NCBI GenBank assembly: GCA_945890755.1
Contig: CAMDDA010000008.1
Coordinates: 1 to 39,000, forward strand
Source of the DNA: Candidatus Kuenenia stuttgartensis
GTDB taxonomy: Bacteria > Planctomycetota > Planctomycetia > Pirellulales > UBA1268
Direction: 5' to 3'
DNA length: 39,000 bases
Under the pieces are notes generated by a model, which was not told the DNA's origin, searched no databases, and was given only the letters and a program-made list of their open reading frames with translations. Of this stretch, positions 25,290 to 33,720 are shown piece after piece. The position numbers and the translations under genes are program-made. Each line of letters starts with the position of its first letter. Position 1 is the stretch's first letter.

Positions 25290-26314
25290 AGACCTTGAAC
25301 GTCGGCATCGTGGGTTACGGCTGGGCGGCGACGGCCCACCTGGCCGCCATCAACGCCACGCGGCAGGGCCGCGTCGTGGCCGTCTCTTCGTCGCGGCCGC
25401 TCGATGCGGCGGAACTCTCCGCGAAGCATGGCTGCCCGATCCGCGTCTATCAGCGGCTCGACGACATGCTGGCTGATCCCGGGATCGACGTCGTCGACAT
25501 CACGGGCCTGCCGAGTCTGCACCGCGACCAGGCTGTCGCGGCGGCGAAGGCGAAGAAGCACGTGATCCTCGAGAAGCCGATGGCCAACTCGCCGGAGGAA
25601 GTCAGCGACATCCTCGCTGCGGCCGAGGCCAACGGCGTGCAGGGCTGCGTCTGCTTCGAGTGCCGGTTCTCCAACCAGTTTCAGGTGACGAAGGCGCTGC
25701 TCGACGAGGGGCTGCTCGGCCGGCTGCACTACGGCGAGGTCGACTATTACCACGGCATCGGCCCCTGGTATGGCCAATACCGGTGGAACACCGGCAAGAA
25801 GGAGGGGGGCAGCGCCCTGCTCACAGCTGGCTGCCATGCCCTCGACGCGCTGCTCATGCTCATGGCAGACGAGGTCGAGAGCGTGTCGAGCATCAGCACC
25901 AAGTCGGCCAGCGAGTTTTTCACCCCGTACGAATATGACACGTCGAGCGTCACGCTCCTGCGGTTCAAGAACGGTGCCGTGGGCAAGACGGCTGCGATCG
26001 TCGACTGCCTCCAGCCCTACTACTTCCACACGCACCTCGTCGGCAGCGAGGGGAGCCTGCTCGACGACCGCTTTCACTCGATGAAGCTCAAGGCCGACAA
26101 GGGGCACTGGAGCAAGCTCTCGATGAAGATGCTCGACTCCGGCGACGTGAGCGACCACCCCTACCAGGCACAGTTTCAGGCGTTCTTCGACGCCCTCGAC
26201 CGGGGCGAGGCGATGCCGCTCACGAGCTTCCGCGAAGCTGCCCGCACGTTTGCCGTGATCTTCGCCGCCGACACAAGCGCCGCACAAGGCGGTGCGCCCA
26301 TCGTCGTCTCGTGA
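25286..26314 (+). CDS. Gfo/Idh/MocA-family oxidoreductase
   Basis: 'LNVGIVGYGWAATAHLAAINATRQGRVVAVSS', 'KKHVILEKPMANSPEEVSDIL'; ATGA overlap with the nagB-type gene. Confidence 0.92.
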   Translation: MKTLNVGIVGYGWAATAHLAAINATRQGRVVAVSSSRPLDAAELSAKHGCPIRVYQRLDDMLADPGIDVVDITGLPSLHRDQAVAAAKAKKHVILEKPMANSPEEVSDILAAAEANGVQGCVCFECRFSNQFQVTKALLDEGLLGRLHYGEVDYYHGIGPWYGQYRWNTGKKEGGSALLTAGCHALDALLMLMADEVESVSSISTKSASEFFTPYEYDTSSVTLLRFKNGAVGKTAAIVDCLQPYYFHTHLVGSEGSLLDDRFHSMKLKADKGHWSKLSMKMLDSGDVSDHPYQAQFQAFFDALDRGEAMPLTSFREAARTFAVIFAADTSAAQGGAPIVVS

Positions 26315-26355
26315 GTTGTGAGCAGTGCCGTCGCGCTGGCTCCGTCGCTTCCGCT

Positions 26356-26385
26356 CCGGGCTTCCTGGCTTCTCTAGAAGCCCGG
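26356..26385. other. Stem-loop downstream of the Gfo/Idh gene, possible terminator or repeat element
   Basis: CCGGGCTTC - 12 nt - GAAGCCCGG perfect 9-bp stem; no clear T-tract. Confidence 0.45.
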
Positions 26386-26566
26386 GGACACCGCGGACGG
26401 ATGCGGGCAAACACAGGCTTTTGCCGGGCGGCGAATTGGCGGTAGATTTATGGATGTCCCGCCGATCGACCAGCCACAGGTCCGCGTTTGACGGCCAGCT
26501 GCCCGGGCTCCGGGCGGCCGCCGAACGGCGACGCGGGTGTTTCCCACACCACTGGTGAGGACACCG

Positions 26567-29500
26567 ATGGGATGCACCGCCTGCCGCAGTTGGTTCACCG
26601 GCCCTCTGCTGGCCGCTTGCACGCTGTGCACGGCTGCCTGGCTGCCTTTTCCGGCACACGCCGCCGAGACGACGCTCGACTTCAACCGCGACGTTCGTCC
26701 GATCCTCTCGGACCGTTGTTTTTCCTGCCACGGCCCTGACCACGAAGACCGGCAGGCCGGCCTGCGGCTCGATCTCCGTGACGCCGCCATCGCCGCGCTC
26801 GACAGTGGCATGACGGCGGTCGTTCCCGGCGATCCGGCGAAGAGCGAGATCATCGCCCGGATCACGAGCACCGATCCTGACGTGGTCATGCCGCCGCCCC
26901 GGTTCAACAAGCCGATCACTCCGGCCGAGGCCGACATCCTGAAACGGTGGATTGCCGAAGGAGCGGAGTATCGCGACCACTGGGCCTTCGAACGGGTGGA
27001 GCGGCCGGCGGTGCCGGAGGTGAAAACCACCGCCTGGCCGAAGAACCCGATCGACCAGTTCATTCTCGCGCGGCTCGAGCAGGAGGGGCTCACGCCGAAC
27101 CCAGAGGCTGACCGCGTGACGCTCGCCCGGAGGCTCGCCCTCGACCTGACGGGGCTGCCGCCGGCCCCAGCCGCCGTCGATGCGTTCCTCGCGGATACGT
27201 CGCCCGCTGCCTACGAGACATACGTGGACACGCTCCTCGCCAGCCCGCACTACGGCGAGCGAATGGCGATCGAGTGGCTCGACGCGGCCCGCTACGCCGA
27301 CTCCAGCGGCTACCAGACCGACTCCAGCCGGCAGAACTGGCCGTGGCGAGACTGGCTGATCAAGGCCTACAACGACAACCTGCCCTTCGACCAGTTCACG
27401 ATTCATCAACTCGCCGGCGACATGCTCGAAAGCCCGACCCGCGACCAGATCGTGGCCACCGGCTTCAACCGCAATCACCGGCTCAACGGCGAGGGGGGCA
27501 TCATCGCCGAGGAGTGGCGGGTGGAGACCGTCATCGACCGCGTCGAAACGACCGGGCAGACGTGGATGGCGCTCTCGGTGGGGTGCGCCCGGTGCCACGA
27601 TCACAAGTACGACCCACTCTCACAAAAGGAGTTCTATTCGCTCTTCGCGCTCTTCAACAACGTGCCGGAGACGGGCACGAATCAGGGCACGGCGCACCGC
27701 GGCGGCGGCAATGTTGATCCGGTGCATCTGCTCCCCTCAGCGGAGCAGGAACGAGAGCTTTCCCGGCTGAATCAGGTCGTTACCGATGCCGAGGCCGCGG
27801 TGAAGGCAGAAGGCGCGAATATCGACGCCCTCGTGGCCCAGTGGGAGGAATCGATCCGCCCGGCGATCTCCGCCCCGCAGGAGGCCTGGGAACCGTTCGA
27901 GCCACTCGAACTGCGGAGCGCAGGGGGGGCGACGTTCCGGCGCAGCGAGGACGGTTCATGGTTCGTCGAGGGCAAGCTGCCACCGAAAGACACCTACGAG
28001 TTCGAGACGCTCGTCCCCGCCGATACGCTCGGCGGCATTCGGCTCGAGTTGCTTTCCGACGCCAGCCTCGCCGGCGGTGGCTTTGGTCGCTCGGGCAACG
28101 GTAACGTGGTGGTCACGAAGATCGAGGCCGAGATCGAGCCGCCGGGCGATGCCAAGGTGATGCCAATCGAACTCGTGCGGGCGGAGGCGAGCTACGAACA
28201 GAGCGGCTGGCCGGCCTCGAGCGTGCTGCAACTCAAGGGTGAGAAGGGCAAGGGCTGGGCGATCGACGGACACGATCCGGCCAAGCGGACTCCGCGGCAG
28301 ATCGCGGTGTTTCCGGCGAAGCCCGTGACGCTCCCGGAGAACTCGCGGCTCGTCGTACGGATTCGTCAGGAGGCGTTCGATGGCCACTCGATCGGACGCT
28401 TCCGGATCGCGTTTTCGGGTGATGAGCCCGCCATGCTCGGCGTCGGCGGATCGACGCTGCCGCAGGCCGTGAAGGATGCGATCGCGGTGGAGCCTGCGCA
28501 GCGGTCACCGCAACAGAAATCCGAAATTGGGAAGTTCTACCGGGCGAACGTCGATGGCCCGATCCGGCGGGCCGAGGCGGCCCGCGACGCCGCGAAGAAG
28601 AGCGTGGAGTCGTTCCGGGGTTCGCTCACCAGCGCCATGGTGATGAAGGAGGGCCCTGTTCGCGAGGCCTTCGTGCTCAATCGCGGCGAGTACGACAAGC
28701 GGGGCGACAAGGTGACGGCGGGGCTGCCCGCGTTTCTGCCGCAACTGCCGGAAGGCACGAATCCCGACCGGCTCGCGCTGGCGAAGTGGCTCGTGTCGCG
28801 CGACCATCCGCTCACGTCGCGGGTGTGGGTGAACCGGATGTGGGAGCGGTTCTTCGGCACGGGCCTCTCGAAGACGAGCGAAAACCTCGGCAGTCAGGCC
28901 GAATACCCCAGCCATCCCGAACTGCTCGACTGGCTCGCGGCGGAGTTCATGGAGTCGGGCTGGGACATGAAGCACTTCGTGAAACTCGTCGTGACGAGCG
29001 CCGTGTATCGGCAAAATGCCACGGTGACCCCGGAGAAGGTGGCGAAGGATCCGGCGAACCGGCTGCTGGCCCGGGCGCCGCGAATCCGACTGCCGGGCGA
29101 GGCCGTGCGGGATGCCGCGTTCGCCGCCTCGGGGCTGCTCGTGCCCACGATCGGTGGCCCGAGCGTGCGGCCCTGGATGCCCGATGGCGTGTGGGATGAG
29201 ACGAGCAAGTACGGCGACCTCCGCGGCTACAAGCCCGACACCGGCGCGGGCCGCTATCGCCGCACGATGTACACCGTCTGGAAGCGGACGGCCGCGCCGC
29301 CGACGATGCTCCTCTTCGACGCCCCCAATCGCGAGACCTGCATCGTGAAGCGGTCGCGGACCAACACGCCGCTGCAGGCGCTGGCGCTTCTCAACGAGAC
29401 CACCTTCGTCGAGTCGGCCCATGGGCTCGCCAAGCGAATGGTCGCCGAAGGGGGCGCGACGCCGACCGAACGGATCGCTCATGGCTTCCGGCTGGCGATC

Positions 29501-29713
29501 GGCCGCAAGCCGACGGCCGACGAACTGGCCGCACTCGTGGACGGATTCAATGCCGACCTCGCCACGTTCACCGCCGCACCGGACCGGGCGGAGAAGTATG
29601 CCACCGTGGGGCTCGTCACGAAGCCCGAAACCATGCCGGCCCAGGAATTCGCCGCCTACTCGCTGGCAGCCAACGTGATCATCAACCTCGACGAATTCGT
29701 GATGCGGGAGTGA
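26567..29713 (+). CDS. PSD1 and DUF1549/DUF1553 planctomycete cytochrome C domain protein, long form
   Basis: 'DFNRDVRPILSDRCFSCHGPDHEDRQAGLRLDLRD' PSD1; 'VGCARCHDHKYDPLSQKEFYSLFALFNNVPE'; 'LAKWLVSRDHPLTSRVWVNRMWERFFGTGL'. ATG at 26567 is in frame with ORF start 26537 and preceded by GTGAGG. Confidence 0.93.
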   Translation: MGCTACRSWFTGPLLAACTLCTAAWLPFPAHAAETTLDFNRDVRPILSDRCFSCHGPDHEDRQAGLRLDLRDAAIAALDSGMTAVVPGDPAKSEIIARITSTDPDVVMPPPRFNKPITPAEADILKRWIAEGAEYRDHWAFERVERPAVPEVKTTAWPKNPIDQFILARLEQEGLTPNPEADRVTLARRLALDLTGLPPAPAAVDAFLADTSPAAYETYVDTLLASPHYGERMAIEWLDAARYADSSGYQTDSSRQNWPWRDWLIKAYNDNLPFDQFTIHQLAGDMLESPTRDQIVATGFNRNHRLNGEGGIIAEEWRVETVIDRVETTGQTWMALSVGCARCHDHKYDPLSQKEFYSLFALFNNVPETGTNQGTAHRGGGNVDPVHLLPSAEQERELSRLNQVVTDAEAAVKAEGANIDALVAQWEESIRPAISAPQEAWEPFEPLELRSAGGATFRRSEDGSWFVEGKLPPKDTYEFETLVPADTLGGIRLELLSDASLAGGGFGRSGNGNVVVTKIEAEIEPPGDAKVMPIELVRAEASYEQSGWPASSVLQLKGEKGKGWAIDGHDPAKRTPRQIAVFPAKPVTLPENSRLVVRIRQEAFDGHSIGRFRIAFSGDEPAMLGVGGSTLPQAVKDAIAVEPAQRSPQQKSEIGKFYRANVDGPIRRAEAARDAAKKSVESFRGSLTSAMVMKEGPVREAFVLNRGEYDKRGDKVTAGLPAFLPQLPEGTNPDRLALAKWLVSRDHPLTSRVWVNRMWERFFGTGLSKTSENLGSQAEYPSHPELLDWLAAEFMESGWDMKHFVKLVVTSAVYRQNATVTPEKVAKDPANRLLARAPRIRLPGEAVRDAAFAASGLLVPTIGGPSVRPWMPDGVWDETSKYGDLRGYKPDTGAGRYRRTMYTVWKRTAAPPTMLLFDAPNRETCIVKRSRTNTPLQALALLNETTFVESAHGLAKRMVAEGGATPTERIAHGFRLAIGRKPTADELAALVDGFNADLATFTAAPDRAEKYATVGLVTKPETMPAQEFAAYSLAANVIINLDEFVMRE

Positions 29714-29717
29714 CGCC

Positions 29718-31178
29718 ATGAACCATGTGATCAGCGCGCAAGACGCCCTCAATCGCCGTGTGTTCCTCGGCGGAGCCGCGGGCGGCATCGGGTATGCCGC
29801 CCTCGCGAGCCTCATGCAGCCGCAGGCCGCGCAGGCGGCTGCCGTGACGGGACCCGCCAAGGCGGTGTTTCCGAATTTTCCGCCCAAGGCGAAGCGGGTG
29901 ATCTACCTGTTTCAGTCGGGCGCGCCCTCGCAGATGGATCTCTTCGACCCCAAGCCCGAGATGGCGAAGCGGCGGGGGGAGGATCTTCCCGAGTCGATCC
30001 GGCAAGGGCAGCGGCTCACCACGATGACCAGCGGCCAGAAGAGCTTTCCGGTGGCGCCGTCGATGTTCTCGTTCACCCAGCACGGCGAGAGCGGGATGTG
30101 GTTCAGCGACCTCGTGCCGAACATCGCCCGCCACGCCGATCGCTGGTGCATGATCCGCTCGATGTACACCGAGCAGATCAACCACGACCCGGCGATCACG
30201 TTCTTCCAGACGGGCCATCAACTCGCCGGCCGGCCCAGCATCGGCTCGTGGGTGAGCTACGGCCTGGGCAGTGAGAATGCCGACCTGCCCGCCTACATCG
30301 TGCTCACGAGCTTTGGCTCGGGCCGCAAGGACGACCAGCCGCTCTATGACCGCCTGTGGGGCGCGGGCTTTTTGCCCACCGAGCACCAGGGCGTGCGGTT
30401 TCGTAACACCGGCGACCCGGTGCTCTATCTCGCCGATCCTGCGGGCATCGATCGCCAGATGCGGCGGGCGACGCTCGATCGGATCGCGACGCTCAACGCG
30501 GCCCGCAGCGCGGTGGTTGGTGACCCGGAGATCGCGGCCCGCACGAGCCAATATGAAATGGCCTTTCGGATGCAGGCGAGCGTGCCGGAAATCATCGACT
30601 TCAAGGATGAACCGAAGCACGTGATCGATTCCTACGGCCCCGACGTGCACCGTCCCGGCAGCTATGCCTTCAACTGCCTGCTCGCTCGCCGACTGTCGGA
30701 GAAGGGGGTGCGGTTCGTGCAGCTCTTCCACATGGGCTGGGACCATCACGGCGGCCTGCCGGGAGCGATCAAGGGGCAGGTCAAGGACACCGATCAGCCG
30801 ACGGCCGCCCTGCTCGACGACCTGCAGCGGCGCGGACTACTCGACGACACGCTCGTCGTCTGGGGAGGCGAGTTCGGGCGGACGATCTACTCGCAGGGAG
30901 CGCTCACCGAAACGAACTACGGCCGGGATCACCACCCGCGGTGTTTCACGATGCTCATGGCGGGGGCGGGCATCAAGCCGGGGCTCACCTACGGCGCGAC
31001 CGACGACTACTCCTACAACATCGTCACGCCCGACCAGAAGGTGCACGTGCACGATCTCAACGCCACGATCCTGCACCTGATGGGCATCGACCACCTGCGG
31101 CTGACGTTTCCCTACCAGGGCCGCGACTTCCGGCTCACCGACGTGCACGGCAACGTGGTGCAGGACATCCTGAGCTGA
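29718..31178 (+). CDS. DUF1501 domain-containing protein
   Basis: 486 aa; 'KRVIYLFQSGAPSQMDLFDPKPEM', 'LVVWGGEFGRTIYSQGALTETNYGRDHHPRCFTMLMAGAGIKPGLTYGATDDYSYNI'. Confidence 0.93.
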   Translation: MNHVISAQDALNRRVFLGGAAGGIGYAALASLMQPQAAQAAAVTGPAKAVFPNFPPKAKRVIYLFQSGAPSQMDLFDPKPEMAKRRGEDLPESIRQGQRLTTMTSGQKSFPVAPSMFSFTQHGESGMWFSDLVPNIARHADRWCMIRSMYTEQINHDPAITFFQTGHQLAGRPSIGSWVSYGLGSENADLPAYIVLTSFGSGRKDDQPLYDRLWGAGFLPTEHQGVRFRNTGDPVLYLADPAGIDRQMRRATLDRIATLNAARSAVVGDPEIAARTSQYEMAFRMQASVPEIIDFKDEPKHVIDSYGPDVHRPGSYAFNCLLARRLSEKGVRFVQLFHMGWDHHGGLPGAIKGQVKDTDQPTAALLDDLQRRGLLDDTLVVWGGEFGRTIYSQGALTETNYGRDHHPRCFTMLMAGAGIKPGLTYGATDDYSYNIVTPDQKVHVHDLNATILHLMGIDHLRLTFPYQGRDFRLTDVHGNVVQDILS

Positions 31179-31207
31179 GGCTTCCCTCCTTTCTCCCCTA
31201 TATAGCT

Positions 31208-31248
31208 CCGTTGCTCCGCAACGGGCTGCCCGTCACGGAGTGACGGGC
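31208..31248. repeat. Tandem-hairpin repeat between convergent genes
   Basis: CCGTTGC-TCC-GCAACGG (perfect 7 bp) and GCCCGTCAC-GGA-GTGACGGGC (perfect 9 bp). Confidence 0.75.
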
Positions 31249-31261
31249 TTACAGTCGCGGG

Positions 31262-33418
31262 CTATTTTCGACGCCGGGCCTTGGCCGGCTTCTTCGCCGC
31301 GGGCTTCCGCTTGCGGGTGGGCTTCTCATCCGCTTCGCCCTCCGGCTGCTCGGCGGTCGCCGTGCCCGGCACCGTCTGCGGCACGATGATGCAGTTGTCG
31401 CCGAGCTCGAGGTCTTCCTCCTCCTGGATCGGGCGGCCACGGTCGTCGAGCTTCACGTCGGCCTCGGCCGTCTTCTTCTTCGCGACGGCGAGGAGCTGGT
31501 CGTAGAGCCCATCGCGTTCAGCGCCGTTGATCTGTGAGACCGCCGAGGCCACCTCGCCGAGGTAGCGGAGGAAGATGCTCCGCCGCTGGCCTTCCTGGGC
31601 CACCCGCAGCCGCCGCCGCATGTACATGCCGAGCTTGCGGCCCACTGCCTGGAGCGCGAGCCGGATCTCCTTCTGGATCTCGGGGTAGGAGGCGATCGCC
31701 TCCTTCGACTCGCTTGTGAACGGCACCCAGACGCTCGCCACGTGCACCATCGCCGTGACTGGGCCGCTCGGCAGGCCGCCTCGCGACTGCGAGAGCCCGT
31801 ACGCCCGCCAGTTGGTCGAGGTGATCGTCTGCGTGACGGCACAGGCCGCGGGCTGGAACTGCAGCGGCACTCGGTTGGCGTAGCGGAGCACGTTCATGCC
31901 CTGGCCGTCGTCGGAGCTCACGTGCTGCATCGCGCCGTGCAAGGCGTCGAGTTGCGGCTTCTTGAGCTTGGATGGCGACTGCCGCGGGGCCAGCTGGGCC
32001 TCGGCGAGGATCTTGTCGGCCGCCTCGGCCCCGAGCCCGGTGAACGTGGTGGTGAGAAACTGCCGCAGGCTGCGGGCATCGCTCTCGCCTGCCAGTTCGC
32101 CGAGGGCCTCGCGGCTGACCTTCTGCGCCGCCACGCCACCACCGTAGGCGAGCGCCGCCTCGATCACGAACGGATTGCCGCGGTAGACGGACGGCGGTCG
32201 TGTGGCCGCCGTGAAGAACTCGCCCGGCACGACCTGCCGCAGGCCCGCGAGCAGCCGCTGCTCGCCGATCGGCACCACGCAGTCGGTGGCCGGCGGCGGG
32301 ATCTTGGTCTCTTGAATCGCCTTGAAGAGCGCATCGGCTTCGCCGCGGCCGAGCTTGCCGGTGGTCACCCGCGTGGAGAGCTTGGCCGTGTCGCAGATCT
32401 TCTTGGCCGTGCCGTGCGAGACCCGCGAGAACGACTGCGTCAGAAACTGGGCGAGCGTGAGTCTGGGCTGCTCCTGCAGCATCGTCACCAGTCGGCCGAG
32501 CTCGACGCCATAGGGATGCGGCTTGATCTCCTTCGGCTCCGGCGGCAGGTCCTCGGTGGAGCGTTCGAGGATCCGCTCGGGTCCGTCTGGCCCCTGAAAG
32601 TGAATGCGGGCGTGGGGATTCGAGATCGCCGTCTGCTCGAGGTATTCCTCGACGCTGCCGCGACCCCGCTGAAACTTCGCCTCCATCTCGATCGTCACGC
32701 GGGTGCCGTGCTCGATGGCGTCGCCCTTGTCGTTCTCGGCGACCCACTCGATCGAGTGCTTCTTCATCAGTTCGACGCCGCCCTTGCCGGACGGGATGTC
32801 CACGCCCTCGCCCTTGCCGTTCAAGATCTCCGGCTGGTTGGTCTTCGTGTCGATCCGCAGCTCGGAGTAGTGGGCGGCGTGCTTCGCGTCGATCTTGGAG
32901 ATGATCTTCACCGGCTTGCCAGTGGTGAGCACGCCGTACATGCCCGCCGCCGAGATGCCGATGCCCTGCTGGCCGCGGCTCATTCGCAGGCGGTGAAACT
33001 TCGAGCCGTAGAGGAGCTTGCCGAAGATGAGCGGGATCTGCTTCGCCACGATGCCAGGGCCGTTGTCCTGCACGCTCATGCGATAGCGGGAGCCGCTCTC
33101 GCCCACCGGTTCGATCCGCACCCAGATCTCCGGCAGGATGCCCGCCTCCTCGCAGGCGTCGAGCGAGTTGTCCACCGCCTCCTTCACGCTCGTGAGCAGC
33201 GCCTTCCGTGGCGAGTCGAAGCCGAGTAGGTGGCGGTTCTTGGCGAAGAACTCGCTCACCGAAATGTCGCGCTGCCCCGCGGCCAGCGTCTGGGCGGTGG
33301 CCCGCCGCTTGGCAGGCTGTCTGGCGGCGGACGAGGCCTGGCCGTTCGCAGCCGGTTCAGCGGGCTGAGCAGCTGCGGTTTTTGCGGCTTTGGGTGGGCG
33401 TTGCTTGGTTTTGGCCAT
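31262..33418 (-). CDS. top6B: DNA topoisomerase VI subunit B
   Basis: GHKL motifs 'SVKEAVDNSLDACEEAGILPEI', 'SVQDNGPGIVAKQIPLIFGKLLYGSKFHRLRMSRGQQGIGISAAGMYG'; H2tH; transducer 'PPSVYRGNPFVIEAALAYGG', 'NVLRYANRVPLQFQPAACAVTQTITSTNW', 'VPFTSESKEAIASYPEIQKEIRLALQAVGRKL'. Probable start MAKTKQRPPK at 33418 inside ORF 33673-31262. Confidence 0.93.
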   Translation of the reverse strand: MAKTKQRPPKAAKTAAAQPAEPAANGQASSAARQPAKRRATAQTLAAGQRDISVSEFFAKNRHLLGFDSPRKALLTSVKEAVDNSLDACEEAGILPEIWVRIEPVGESGSRYRMSVQDNGPGIVAKQIPLIFGKLLYGSKFHRLRMSRGQQGIGISAAGMYGVLTTGKPVKIISKIDAKHAAHYSELRIDTKTNQPEILNGKGEGVDIPSGKGGVELMKKHSIEWVAENDKGDAIEHGTRVTIEMEAKFQRGRGSVEEYLEQTAISNPHARIHFQGPDGPERILERSTEDLPPEPKEIKPHPYGVELGRLVTMLQEQPRLTLAQFLTQSFSRVSHGTAKKICDTAKLSTRVTTGKLGRGEADALFKAIQETKIPPPATDCVVPIGEQRLLAGLRQVVPGEFFTAATRPPSVYRGNPFVIEAALAYGGGVAAQKVSREALGELAGESDARSLRQFLTTTFTGLGAEAADKILAEAQLAPRQSPSKLKKPQLDALHGAMQHVSSDDGQGMNVLRYANRVPLQFQPAACAVTQTITSTNWRAYGLSQSRGGLPSGPVTAMVHVASVWVPFTSESKEAIASYPEIQKEIRLALQAVGRKLGMYMRRRLRVAQEGQRRSIFLRYLGEVASAVSQINGAERDGLYDQLLAVAKKKTAEADVKLDDRGRPIQEEEDLELGDNCIIVPQTVPGTATAEQPEGEADEKPTRKRKPAAKKPAKARRRK

Positions 33419-33720
33419 GGTGTGCACGAGGGCTCGGGTCACCAGACTGTGATCGGCTGACACGGCCTTGGCAAGAGGGGCGGACTTTACGGGTTGAGGG
33501 GAATCTTGCGCCCAGACCTGAGGGGTTCTCCGGGATTGTCGTGCGGCGGCCTGGGGGCTGAAACGTGAAGGTGTGCCTGTCGCGTTGAGGCCGCCCAGCC
33601 GGAACGCGGGCAGTGAGCGAACGGGCGTCGCGGAGCCGAATGAAGGCATGTCGGTGGAGGGCACGGATGCCATGCGCCGGTCTGGCTCCGGCGAGCCTGG
33701 GTTCCACAGGGAGGTGGGCG

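Noticed and set aside
25214-27604. 796-aa minus-strand ORF
   Set aside because: Antisense to Gfo/Idh and PSD1 genes, both with clear family motifs.
28505-29887. 460-aa minus-strand ORF
   Set aside because: Antisense to the long-form PSD1 gene and start of DUF1501; no motif.
31742-33229. 495-aa plus-strand ORF
   Set aside because: Antisense to Top6B, whose conserved motifs are unambiguous.
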